Made by a program: the position numbers and the translations under genes. From Palaemon carinicauda (Eukaryota; Arthropoda; Malacostraca; Decapoda; Palaemonidae), in the NCBI RefSeq assembly GCF_036898095.1, contig NC_090765.1, positions 28,628,915-28,692,914 on the forward strand: a DNA stretch of 64,000 nt, written 5' to 3'. The stretch's first letter is position 1. The number at the start of each line of letters is the position of its first letter. A model generated the notes under the pieces. It worked only from the letters and a program-made list of their open reading frames with translations. It made no database searches and was not told where the DNA came from. This document shows, piece by piece, positions 1 to 10,689 of the stretch.

Positions 1-1371
1 ATTTAGACTGATAGACTCTGAGAGTGGATGTCGTCCTTGCTCTGGCAATCGCTCTGGCTGCCTCCTTCGAAAAGCCTCTAGCTCTTGAGAGTCTTTCGAT
101 AGTCTGAAGGCAGTCAGACGAAGAGCGTGGAGGTTTGGGTGTACCTTCTTTACGTGAGGTTGACGCAGAAGGTCCACTCTTAGAGGAAGAGTCCTGGGAA
201 CGTCGACCAGCCATTGCAGTACCTCGGTGAACCATTCTCTCGCGGGCCAGAGGGGAGCAACCAACGTCAGCCGTGTCCCTTTGTGAGAGGCGAACTTCTG
301 AAGTACCCTGTTGACAATCTTGAACGGCGGGAATGCATACAGGTCGAGATGGGACCAATCCAGCAGAAAGGCATCCACGTGAACTGCTGCTGGGTCTGGA
401 ATCGGAGAACAATACAAGAGGAGCCTCTTGGTCATCGAGGTAGCGAAAAGATCTATGGTTGGCTGACCCCACAGGGCCCAAAGTCTGCTGCAAACATTCT
501 TGTGAAGGGTCCACTCTGTGGGGATGACCTGACCCTTCCGGCTGAGGCGATCTGCCATGACATTCATATCGCCATGAAAGAGCCTCGTTACCAGCGTGAG
601 CTTTCGATCTTTTGACCAAATGAGGAGGTCCCTTGCAATCTCGAACAACTTCCTCGAATGAGTCCCTCCCTGCTTGGAGATGTAAGCCAAGGCTGTGGTG
701 TTGTCGGAGTTCACCTCCACCACCTTGTTTAGCTGGAGGGACTTGAAGTTTATCAAGGCCAGATGAACTGCCAACAACTCCTTGCAATTGATGTGAAGTG
801 TTCTTTGCTCCTGATTCCATGTTCCCGAGCATTCCTGTCCGTCCAGTGTCGCACCCCAGCCCGTGTCCGATGCGTCCGAGAAGAGACGGTGGTCGGGGGT
901 CTGAACGGCCAATGGTAGACCTTCCTTGAGAAGAATGCTGTTCTTCCACCACGTTAGAGTAGACCTCATCTCTTCGGAAACAGGAACTGAGACCGTCTCT
1001 AGCGTCATGTCCTTTATCCGGTGAGCAGCTAGATGATACTGAAGGGAGCGGAGGTGGAGTCTCCTTAACTCGATGAACAGGGCCAGCGATGAAAGTGTCC
1101 CTGTTAGACTCATCCACTGCCTGACTGAGCATCGGTTCCTTCTCAACATGCTCTGGATGCATTCTAGGGCTTGGAAGATCCTTGGGGCCGACGGAAAAGT
1201 CCGAAAAGCTCGACTCTGAAGATCCATACCCAAGGAGACAATGGTCTGGGATGGAACGAGCTGAGACTCCTCAAAATTGACCAGGAGGCCTAGTTCCTTG
1301 GTCAGATCCATAGTCCCTTTGAAAATCTCCAGACAGCGACGACTTGTGGGAGCTCTTAAAAGCCAGTCGTC
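1..1371 (-). CDS. E1 DIRS reverse transcriptase (C-terminal part) / RNase H, partial at window edge
   Basis: A minus-strand frame appears open from position 1,371 to the window edge, about 457 codons, unusually intact for this window. It begins at DDWLLRAPTS (RT motif C, second half) and continues with the connection LGLLVNFEESQLVPSQ. RNase H follows, with LFSDASDTGWGATL, then HINCKELLAVHLAL, VNSDNTTALAYISKQGGT and GDMNVMADRLSR. The typical DIRS post-RNase H segment comes next (TIDLFATSMTKRLLLYC, DAFLLDW, LYAFPPF). In the last 110 bp an overlapping frame reads GFSKEAARAIARARTTSTL, the start of the tyrosine recombinase. Overlapping RT and recombinase frames are typical of DIRS elements. The upstream RT motifs are missing. 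Confidence 0.82.
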
Positions 1372-2304
1372 TGACGGAGCCGGACACAAGATCATGATAC
1401 TGCTGCACAGTCTGTGAACTGTCAATCATGGGCAAGCGAGGAAGTACAGTGACAACCCGAATCTGTCTAGACTGTCTGGGTCGTACAGACAACTCCTTAA
1501 CGGGTTGCTGAGGTTGCCGCACTGCGTCACAACAAGTCACTTCTGTTGGTTGTTGAACGTCTTCCCCGTGACACATTGACTCCGTAAACAGAAAATCCTC
1601 TAACAAGGACTAAGCTTGGACTGCATGTCATGCAACACAGCTCAAGGTCTATGGGAGAAGGTGTGGTAACAGACGGGATTAGCGACTGAAGTGGAACCAT
1701 AACCTTCCCTGTAAGCATGTTATGCTTAAATAAAAGTCCATAAGAGGTTATGCAGCTAAAGGTTCCCTCCAAATGACAGAGTCCTCAAGGGAATATCAGA
1801 AGGAGGGAGAAAAGAACTTTCTCATCTACAGGGACCTTATCCTAGAAAAGCTAAGTTCTCTGAGTGAGGGTTCACTGGTGCAAAAGCAGCAGACTAGAAG
1901 GCAACGTTATGAAACTGCTTGACAGTCTAGTGAGTTGGCAACAACCCAAGATGTGTGACTGAGAAGCATGCGGTAAGGTATGCAGAGCATGATGTATGCA
2001 GAGTATGCTGTATGCAGAGCATGCTGTATGTAGAGCATGTTGTATGCAGAGCATGCTGAATGCATAGCATGCTGTATGCAGAGCATGTTGTATGCAGAGC
2101 ATGCTGAATGCAGAGCATGCTGTATGCTGAGCATGTAGTAAGCAGAGCCTGCTGTAAGCAGAGCCTGCTGTAAGGAAAGCAGAGCGTGTGCATGGCGTTT
2201 AACATTTCTCAGAAATTCCATGACCAGTGCTAGAGTGCTTTATGTATGTTTGCATGGGGATTAAAAATCAACATAATGTTTACCTTACATTCATAACTCA
2301 TGAT
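1372..2304 (-). pseudogene. E1 degenerate gag-like/spacer region with a 15-16 bp minisatellite
   Basis: The minus strand shows only short frames here, Ser/Gln/Pro-rich near 1,380-1,600, with no recognisable domain. A minisatellite at about 1,978-2,170 lies inside. The region separates a recognisable gag-like part from RT and looks like collapsed or rearranged element sequence. Confidence 0.4.
1978..2170. repeat. Minisatellite, about 15-16 bp unit
   Basis: About a dozen imperfect copies of GTATGCAGAGCATGCT stand head to tail. Because the unit length varies around 15, all minus-strand frames give repeating LHTACSAY/MLCIQHA-like text, an artefact of the repeat rather than protein evidence. Confidence 0.9.
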
Positions 2305-3934
2305 TCATATTTTTGCCATGGTTTGAAAATGGAGGTAAGGTATGCTGAACAGCAGAGTCATAACGAGCTGGAACAACAATAGTTGTGGTTTCCTCTTCAA
2401 GACTCTGTTGAGGGAACACCTGAGGCTCAGTCTGCAAAGGCTGAATAAAAGACAAGCAGAAGGAAGGCGCATGGGTGGAGGAGGCTGACTCCTAGCATGA
2501 GTGGTTGAACCCAAGGGTTGCGCTTGCTGAGCGGTTGGCGGAAGCGGAGTAGCAAGTTCCAGTTCCTGTGGTGTGAGCGGAGCGCGATGAGGAAGAGGCT
2601 GCGCAGAACAAGGTAAATGTCTCGCAAGCTGAGGCTCCTGAGGCGCAAGGCTAAGGTGCTGTGGTGCTTGCCTTGTGGAGGGTTGAGCTCGCTGCAGCGA
2701 GAGCTGAGGAGACTGACTCATGGACGGGAGAGGTTGTTGTACCTCAACCGAGTGTTGCATCACTGGTGGAACAGCAAGTGGAGGCGGAGGAAGAGAGGTA
2801 TAATCCTCCTGATCCCATTGTAAAGGTTGCCTTAAGGAAGGCGGAGGCTGAACACCACTGGGAACAGCAAACTCAGCACGTGGCTCAACATCGTACGCCT
2901 GGCAGGTGATACTGCGATCAGGCGGAGCGAGCGTAGTCGGAGAGAGTGTAGGCGGAGGCGGAGGAGCAACACTCTCAGCCCGACACTCACGCATCAAGTC
3001 CGAAAGCTGTGCTTGCATGGACTGTAGTAGAGTCCACAACATCGTACGCCTGGCAGGTGGTACTGCGATCAGGCGGAGCGAGTGTAGGCGGAGGGAGTGT
3101 AGGCGGAGGCGGAGGAGCAACACTCTCAGCCCGACACTCACGCATCAAGTCCGAAAGCTGTGCTTGCATGGACTGTAGTAGAATCCACCACATCGTACGC
3201 CTGGCAGGTGGTACTGCGATCAGGCGGAGCGAGTGTAGGCGGAGGGAGTGTAGGCGGAGGCGGAGGAGCAACACTCTCAGCCCGACACTCACGCATCAAG
3301 TCCGAAAGCTGTGCTTGCATGGACTGTGGTAGAGTCCACAACATCGTACGCCTGGCAGGTGGTACTGCGATCAGGCGGAGCGAGCATAGGCGGAGGGAGT
3401 GTAGGCGGAGGCGGATGCGCAACACTCTCAGCCCGACACTCACGCATCAAGTCCGAAAGCAGTGCTTGCATGGACTGTAGTAGAGTCCACTTGGGGTCGG
3501 CAGAAACTACAGTAGGCTGAGGTAAAGCCTTAACAGTCGAGCTCTGTTGTGGCAGAACCTTACTCCTCTTAGGCGGAGTGCATTCAACTGATGATTGAGG
3601 AGAGTCAGAGCTAACCCAATGACTGTGAACTCTAACTTCGTACGTCTGGCATAGGTCTGGACTTTACGTTTAAAAGGTCTTGAGACCTGAGACCAGCGTT
3701 TTCTCCCCTAAATTTCTTCTGCAGACGAGCAAAATAAGGGCTCAATCGTCTGCGGGTGGGAGTGACGGTCTCGGTAAGACACGCCCACAACCACCGAGGA
3801 TACTTCTGTGCGCCGATCAAGGCCTGCTGAACCCTTCTGCCCTTCGACATTGCTTCTCCCCTGGGCTTGGGAGCTTGCAAGAGGTCCCGGACTGGGAGGA
3901 CGACTGGCGCGCACAAAAGTACCCTCACGCACAT
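2305..3934 (-). pseudogene. E1 gag-like Pro-rich ORF broken by a 151-bp tandem array
   Basis: On the minus strand two coding stretches can be read. The N-terminal one (3,632-3,934) is basic with a Pro/Arg start. The other (2,305-3,141) is rich in Pro and Gln (PPPPPTLSPTTLAPPD and many PQ/QP pairs). Between them the segment MQAQLSDLMRECRAESVA is repeated. The repeat unit is 151 bp, one more than a multiple of three, so each extra copy shifts the frame and creates stops. No enzyme motif is present. By position and composition it is a DIRS gag-like protein (inference). Confidence 0.55.
2891..3494. repeat. 151-bp tandem array, four copies
   Basis: The phrase TCGTACGCCTGGCAGG recurs at 2,891, 3,042, 3,193 and 3,344, exactly 151 bp apart. 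Units differ by scattered substitutions and a few rearranged GTGTAGGCGGAG sub-repeats. Part of the unit also appears singly at about 4,193. Confidence 0.95.
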
Positions 3935-4309
3935 TAATCACTTATCACTTTGATTTCTGTTTGCACTTATTTCACTGAACTCGAAACTTTAAGTGGTTTG
4001 TACCTGAAACACGCAATTCTATCCTTTTTCAAAAGTTAGTAATTGCGAAAACAGAATTACAATGTAACAGAAAAATCTAATGAAAGATAATTCAGTGGCT
4101 GGAAAGAGACTAAACACTAGATCACTCTAGAAACGTTTAGTTTCTTCCCCTAAAGAGACTAGGGAGAAGAGCAAAAACGATAACGACGTTACTCGTACGC
4201 CTGGCAGGCTTGAATGAAACATTTATCCTCTTTCTCCCTCCGTCTCTATCTCTCTCTCTCTCTCTTTTGACTTAGAACCTGAGAGAAGAGCCCAATCATA
4301 TATATCGTT

Positions 4310-5141
4310 AAAACATATTATTGTTAAAGGAAAAAACTGAAAAGTTCCTTTATTAGGATCAAAACCATTAAGTTAAGAAAGAATGAACAAAACGCTAGAC
4401 ACGGTTACTCTTACTGCAACGTGAAACCGTGAACATTCTTCTCTATCGTAACGATAGAGTGCAAGTTGAACGTTCTGAACGTCAACAACTGCAGAGACAA
4501 AACAAAACGTTAGTTCAACTTTGAAAACAGTACGAGACTATCAAAGAAATTCTTTCAAACTCTGTGGCGGAAATAGCATAATATGTTAACAGGTAAAACC
4601 GAAATGACGGGCTCAATGTTAATTAACTTCGGTACCAAGAAAAGACCGCCTACTATTAGGAAGGTCGAATATAAACAAATATAAAAATTAATTTTAATAA
4701 GTTTATAATAAAATTAAGAAAGAGAGTCTATACTCTCTTAGACACCAACACTTCCGTCTAAGGGAAGGGTCGGCCATTGAAAGGTGAACGAGAGTTCATA
4801 CTCTCTACACCACCATAATTAATCAAATTAATTCCAAAAGCTAACTAAGCTAATATAGAAGTTTCCAGTAAAGCGACAGCCGAAATCAAAGAGAAATACT
4901 TCACCAAAGTCGTGAAAATACTCCAAGAACATAAGCGTATCCCAGAACGTCTTGCCGGAAGCACGACAGAGGAATAATTGAGGAGGTGTCAACAAGAAGT
5001 ACTTGAGTACCTGGCCACAGGTGGCGCTGGTAAATACACCCCCTTCTAGTATTGTGATAGCTGGCGTATCCCTCCATAGAATTCTGTCGGGCAACGGAGT
5101 TGACAGCTACATGATTATCGGGTAAGTTTAATATTGAAAAA
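4310..5141. repeat. 828-bp tandem duplication, copy 1
   Basis: Sequence from 4,310 to 5,141 recurs at 5,138-5,969 with an offset of exactly 828 bp. No difference was seen on reading both copies. The ends overlap by about 4 bp (AAAA). Each unit ends in CGGGTAAGTTTAATATTGAA, a motif related to the flanks of E4 (see 24,300-24,398). The 88-codon minus-strand frame in each copy has no recognisable domain and is not called a gene. Confidence 0.95.
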
Positions 5142-5969
5142 CATATTATTGTTAAAGGAAAAAACTGAAAAGTTCCTTTATTAGGATCAAAACCATTAAG
5201 TTAAGAAAGAATGAACAAAACGCTAGACACGGTTACTCTTACTGCAACGTGAAACCGTGAACATTCTTCTCTATCGTAACGATAGAGTGCAAGTTGAACG
5301 TTCTGAACGTCAACAACTGCAGAGACAAAACAAAACGTTAGTTCAACTTTGAAAACAGTACGAGACTATCAAAGAAATTCTTTCAAACTCTGTGGCGGAA
5401 ATAGCATAATATGTTAACAGGTAAAACCGAAATGACGGGCTCAATGTTAATTAACTTCGGTACCAAGAAAAGACCGCCTACTATTAGGAAGGTCGAATAT
5501 AAACAAATATAAAAATTAATTTTAATAAGTTTATAATAAAATTAAGAAAGAGAGTCTATACTCTCTTAGACACCAACACTTCCGTCTAAGGGAAGGGTCG
5601 GCCATTGAAAGGTGAACGAGAGTTCATACTCTCTACACCACCATAATTAATCAAATTAATTCCAAAAGCTAACTAAGCTAATATAGAAGTTTCCAGTAAA
5701 GCGACAGCCGAAATCAAAGAGAAATACTTCACCAAAGTCGTGAAAATACTCCAAGAACATAAGCGTATCCCAGAACGTCTTGCCGGAAGCACGACAGAGG
5801 AATAATTGAGGAGGTGTCAACAAGAAGTACTTGAGTACCTGGCCACAGGTGGCGCTGGTAAATACACCCCCTTCTAGTATTGTGATAGCTGGCGTATCCC
5901 TCCATAGAATTCTGTCGGGCAACGGAGTTGACAGCTACATGATTATCGGGTAAGTTTAATATTGAAAAA
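5138..5969. repeat. 828-bp tandem duplication, copy 2
   Basis: Second copy of the 828-bp unit, as far as can be read identical to the first. It lies just 3' (on the minus strand) of the MTPAP catalytic exon and just 5' of E1. Identity implies either recent duplication or an assembly artefact. Confidence 0.95.
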
Positions 5970-6085
5970 TATCTATTACATACAGAAGATAACGTAGTGT
6001 TTCAACAAGAATTTCATAGAAAGTTAACCAAGCAATGGAGGAAAAACAAAATTACATTACATAAAACAACTGTTTTACTACTTAC

Positions 6086-6214
6086 ATGCAAGTCTATATC
6101 AGTTAGTTCCAGTATCATATCAAGATCACAATTACGACGCCCAAATGTATTAACAGATGATCCAAATGGTAGCACTGCAGCATTTGGGAACAGACCAGAC
6201 AATGCAACTTCTAC
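6086..6214 (-). CDS. MTPAP: MTPAP-like mitochondrial poly(A) polymerase, catalytic exon (start of nucleotidyltransferase domain)
   Basis: The exon is 129 bp, 43 codons, phase 0, with acceptor TATATTTCAG|GTA and donor CAT|GTAAGT. It encodes the hallmark of DNA polymerase beta-type nucleotidyltransferases. LPFGSSVNTFGRRNCDLDM contains the GSS helix-turn motif and the first two metal-binding aspartates (D-L-D), followed by the strand ILELTDIDL. This is very close to the same segment of vertebrate MTPAP, which is the strongest single piece of evidence for the gene. The third catalytic Asp and the PAP-associated domain are not found between 1 and 6,085, so they lie beyond the window edge. The next intron therefore begins with the 828-bp tandem duplication and DIRS element E1. 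No disabling change is seen. Confidence 0.95.
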
Positions 6215-6530
6215 CTGAAATATAAAAAATTAATTCTCAATGATTGTACAACTATCTACAATCCAACACTACTGAAGACTAAATCAGATGTATATAAGAA
6301 AAGAATACAGTAAGCATTTTAAAAGTACTGCAATTTGTAATTTTCCTGCTATAAAAACCCGAGTCCCTTAAACTGGGGATATAACTTCAACAGTACTGGA
6401 ATCGCTAACAAGTTAACAGGTTAATGATGGTTGGTATAAGGGAGAAGCCTTACTAACCAACCTGTTCCGGAATAACCATTAAACCATTCTTGTCCTCAGG
6501 CCTAGAACTGAGAGGTATGGTTAAGATGAA

Positions 6531-6811
6531 AAATGGAATTTTCACTCTAGAATTAATGTTAATAATACTTACCAGGTTAATTTAGCCAGCCCCTGAATTC
6601 TAAAAATACCCCAAAATTTTTATCCCATGGGCAACCCTGATACCTCCTATTCTGTCCTGCCGTTGTTAACACTGACAGCTGGAACTAGAGTCAAAACTAT
6701 GCTTTTGTCAGTTGCATAATACCAGATGTAGGGAAGGCTGGGTGGGACTAGCAAAATTACCAGGGTAAGTATTATTAATAATAATGTTAGAATGAAAATT
6801 TCATATTAATA
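6531..6811. mobile_element. MITE-like element with long imperfect inverted repeats
   Basis: The left arm AATTTTCACTCTAGAATTA followed by AATAATACTTACCAGGT is mirrored by the reverse complement of the right arm (about 6,740-6,811), which carries ACCAGGGTAAGTATTATT and AATGAAAATT. The arms are about 60-70 bp and the whole is about 280 bp with no coding capacity. A target duplication could not be fixed. It lies in the 10.4-kb MTPAP intron. Confidence 0.6.
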
Positions 6812-7569
6812 AACATTACCTTTGAATAATCTATCTAGCCTAATTATTCCCATTGACAAGAAGGGAACTCGAATAATTTCCTTCATTTCGGATAGGAGGT
6901 GACAAAAATTAATTTATGTGAGAAAATACTGACCCTGAACAAATCTCATCAGAAACAAAGCAGACTATAAACAGAAAAGCCAAGGGATAATTGAAGGTTA
7001 GTCCAAACACTGCCTGAAAAATCACTCAGAAGGAGAAGGACAGACTGTCGTCTGACAACCTCTCTGAAGAAACAATAAAATGTCCTGGCCTAAAGAATCG
7101 TACCAACTACAAGGCAAAAGGTTCCGAAAGAAAACAGACTACGCATTGCTAAAAGGAGGTCAGAAGGAAACGCATTTGGAGAAGTGTTGGACGAAGGCCA
7201 AAGGGAAGCAAAGGAGACTACATTGACAACTGAAGAAGACCGCTTCTCGCCTATTACCTCTTCCTTGCACTAGAACGAGATCCAGAGGTAGTCGACACGA
7301 AACATAAAAACACTGGTTAAGGCTCCTAGAGCCAAACAAAATTTTGCAAAGGCTGAAAAGACTACAAAAGAAAGTTTGGCTCATATGAAAAAATTAAAAT
7401 CTTTATAAATCCATAGAAGATTGAAGACAAGCAGTCAAGAGCCAATCTCGATTTTGGCATCAAGAGAAGTCCTTCATCACAGTAAAGGCCCCAATCGAGA
7501 AAAGAAATCAAATAAAGGAAGCCTAAGCATCTTGCTATACCTCTATCCACCCGTCAGCCAAAAAGGAGG
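6812..7569. other. Intron sequence, nothing recognised
   Basis: AT-rich MTPAP intron DNA with only short chance frames on both strands and no repeat or domain that can be named. Confidence 0.5.
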
Positions 7570-8061
7570 GAGAGCACTGACCAGACAAGAAACCACTCAC
7601 AAATGCCAAAACACTCTTCAGAATGACATAAGAGGAGGGAAAGGCATAGTTGGCGACTCCATCTATCAAAGAGATCCTAAACGTCTCCCTGGAAAAGTGT
7701 TAGGTGATGGGAGGAACTTCACACAGACCAAGGTAGCAAACACAGAACAGCAAACTACCTGTCAATTCACAGAAGACGCTTTATCAGAAAGAGAAGGGAC
7801 AGGTAGAAAGCGACTCATGTGCATGAAGTGAGTGCCTAGAATGATTGAACCTCGCATTGTTAAGCGACCTGGAGTTATGCCAGACGACAGCCAAGGTCCC
7901 CAACACTGACTGAGAACATCTGTCACCTAACCCACGGAGCTCAGGAGTCAGCAGGCAGCAATTCACATGGCAACAAAAGAACCTGGTCAAAAACCAAAGT
8001 TGTCACCACAGACCTCAAATTATCTTGACACGAGATCATAAGGTGCTGTCGCCAAGAGAAA

Positions 8062-8130
8062 AAAAAGAGCATGGAAATGGGACATCTCATTTAGAAAAAA
8101 AAGAGCATGGAAATAGGACATCTCATTTAA
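8062..8130. repeat. Tandem duplication of about 36 bp
   Basis: AAAAAAGAGCATGGAAATGG plus GACATCTCATTTA occurs twice in succession, with one G/A difference. Confidence 0.85.
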
Positions 8131-9730
8131 GTGTTATTAGACATGAGGTAATGCCACCTGTGATTCAAGTCCCCAACTACGACAACAGACTACCTGTCCT
8201 CTGATTCTTCAAGGCACTGTGCCAAGCAAAAGGCACAAGGAGGAAGCCTTCAAGAGCTCAATGACTAAGAGAAGAGAGCACACAAACAGTGAGTTAGGAT
8301 CTGAACGGTCTCCAAGATAGACCTGATACTGAATAATCAAAGGCATCAAACAGAGAGGTACTAACAAATGTCGAAGATTTCCTCAGAATGACATAATAAG
8401 AGGAGGCAGAAGACATAATTGGCAACTCCGACTCCTGAAAGGAATGCGTCTTACTGGTTGAGTGTCAGGCGAAAAAGGGGGAAACTTCATGTAGCACATG
8501 GTCGCCACCACTGACAAGCAGACTACCTGTCACCTCACATAAGAAGGCACAGTCAGCAAGAAGCAATCTCAAACACTTGACGACAGGAACGTTCCACCTG
8601 AGAACCCCCGTTGTAGTCATGACTAAGACTGTAGGATCCTGGATCCTGGTTTCTATGGCCACGCAGCACTCCCACCCGACAAAATGATTCTGAAAGGATG
8701 AAATCACATTCTACACAAAAAGTCTCAAGAACCACCATGGAGTCTAAAAAGCAACAACGGCTATTAGGCCTGTCGGCTACTTCTACGTAAGAGTACAAGA
8801 GGTTCTCACTGGACAAGTAATCAATTACTTGCTTTACTCAAAAGGCTGTTTCACTGGTCCTAGTAAGCATGGAAACCCTGTGCCCTGCCAGACCTAACAG
8901 ATGCTTTTCATATACAGTCTTATGGAAGGAAAATTATGAATTATGCTGTACAGCCTATTTCACATAAAATGTCAATTCCATAAATTGAAGCTCTTATAAA
9001 ACCAAAAAATACCCATTCTTGAATTTTTTTGCATGTCTAACATGAGCTTGTAGTAAGACCAGGAGCTGTATATTGAAAGCTCTAGAACCTAGAGTAGCCA
9101 TACTTCTTGGTTCTCATCTTGAAACAATTTGTAACTTCTCATGTCAACTTGATTGTTGGCTGCACGATATATAGCAATTCTCCTAGATATTTGAGTGAAA
9201 GTAATAAGATACAAAGGTTGGAGATTCCAGGAAGCCTCGTCTAACCAGAGAAGCCCAATTTGATAAAAAAGGAGCTACTGAATAGCAAGAAATCATTACA
9301 TAAAGCAGCGATAAAAGGCTCAGATGTAAACGTTCCGGAACTATTGTATCGTCAGTTGCATGGAAACGTTCCACGGCCACTTGCATTAGGAAGTCAATTC
9401 AACGTTTGCTTAGCAAGAGAAAGAGCGAAAAACTAAATGAACACAGCTGGAATGTAGTTTCTTCATAATCAATGGAGGACTGGCAAACCCTAATTGTTCC
9501 AAAGGAAGAGAAAAGAACATTAGGAGAATCTATGAAAACTTTTATCGAATGTTCAAAGACTGCAAGATAAAACAAAAGAGAATGGTCCCGTTTTCTTTCA
9601 TTTGATTGTCATCAGCTGACTAACTACCTTCCTGAAAGGAAAAATTAATACACAAACAAAAGCCCATGCAAAAGACTCTATGCTTAATGAGAGAGAAGAA
9701 ATAGGTAAGAAAATGAAAGATAAAACTCCC

Positions 9731-9733
<3 letters not shown>

Positions 9734-9800
<67 letters not shown>
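9734..9800. repeat. (GA)n microsatellite
   Basis: An uninterrupted run of about 33 GA units. Confidence 0.98.
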
Positions 9801-9802
<2 letters not shown>

Positions 9803-10689
9803 CCCAAACACTTCTCTTAAGGTTTGCCACCAAGATTCGGCTCAAGAACAAATGTTCCCATAAACATACAATACTGTATGTGAACACTTGATCTAGTAAG
9901 CATAAAAGCTGGCTATCGAACTAGGGAACCATAAACGACCAACAGCCAGTTGTCGCTTCAGCTACAAGGCAACTGTCACCAAGCGGAAGAGTAGGAGACA
10001 CCTCAAGCATATGGAATGAGCGCCTGGTCAGCCTCCTGGTTTGGCGTACAAAGACGTCGGGAGAGAAAGACGAAGCAGCACAATCATTCCCAATGTTTTG
10101 ACCCCAAAGAATGAAGACTACTAACTGTCGCTGTCTCATGCGCCTGCTGACTATGAGAAACAGGAACAAAAATTAGTTGGCAACGTACCCAGAAGGTAGT
10201 AATACACATATTGAGTGTTTGCCCTCTGAAAATCTACTGCTGATACTGAACGTCAGACTGATAAAATCATTCAACCGTGTTAGGCGACTTGAACGGAGGA
10301 CCTATAACAAACTCCAGCCAAGGTCACAAACACCGACTGGTAGACTACCTGTCACCTCACAGGAGACAGGCTGTTGCCAAAATGAGAGGGGACGGGTAGT
10401 ATGTGATTCAAACAACTGATTAAGCACCTAAAGGCAGACAAAATCTCTCAATGTTAATCGGCTTTGAGTTACGGCAAATGTCACCCAAGGTCTCCAACAC
10501 ACACCAAGAACATCTGAGCGTCTAGACCGAACGAATCTCACAGTGTTAAATGACTTGGAATTACAGCATACACCACCCCAGGTTGCCAACACAGGACCGA
10601 AAACGTCTGAGCACCTAGCCTGACGGAATCTTGCAGCATTAAAGGATTTAGAGCTATAGTACATGCCACCTAACATTAGCATTCATAAT

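Larger units (their letters stand above)
1..3950 (-). mobile_element. E1: partial DIRS-type retrotransposon, running off the left edge
   Basis: Read on the minus strand, a Pro-rich gag-like region (about 3,934 to 1,380) is followed abruptly by an RT/RNase H frame (1,371 to 1). The tyrosine recombinase starts in an overlapping frame at the window edge. The junction near 1,372-1,380 falls immediately before the RT catalytic DDW, so most of the RT fingers and palm appear deleted or replaced. The upstream gag text resembles that of E4 (similar wording at 3,835-3,900 and 26,480-26,540), suggesting E1 and E4 share a family. E1 lies on the same strand as the MTPAP-like gene and sits in its next, unseen intron. 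No inverted terminal repeat was found here. Confidence 0.75.
7570..10680. repeat. Degenerate long-period repeats in intron
   Basis: The phrase GACTACCTGTCA with flanking CCAAGGT...CAACAC recurs at about 7,754, 8,188, 8,521 and 10,342. ATGACATAAGAGGAGG with ATAGTTGGCGACTCC recurs at about 7,624 and 8,390. A further unit, GTTAAATGACTTGGAATTA plus AGGTTGCCAACAC, recurs every 90-100 bp between 10,440 and 10,670. Spacing is irregular and copies are highly diverged. It looks like an old tandem or segmental repeat family with no coding content. Confidence 0.55.

Noticed and set aside
4828..5094. 88-codon minus-strand ORF, repeated at 5,656-5,922
   Set aside because: It is identical in both copies only because the 828-bp unit is duplicated. 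No domain, start context or splice sites.
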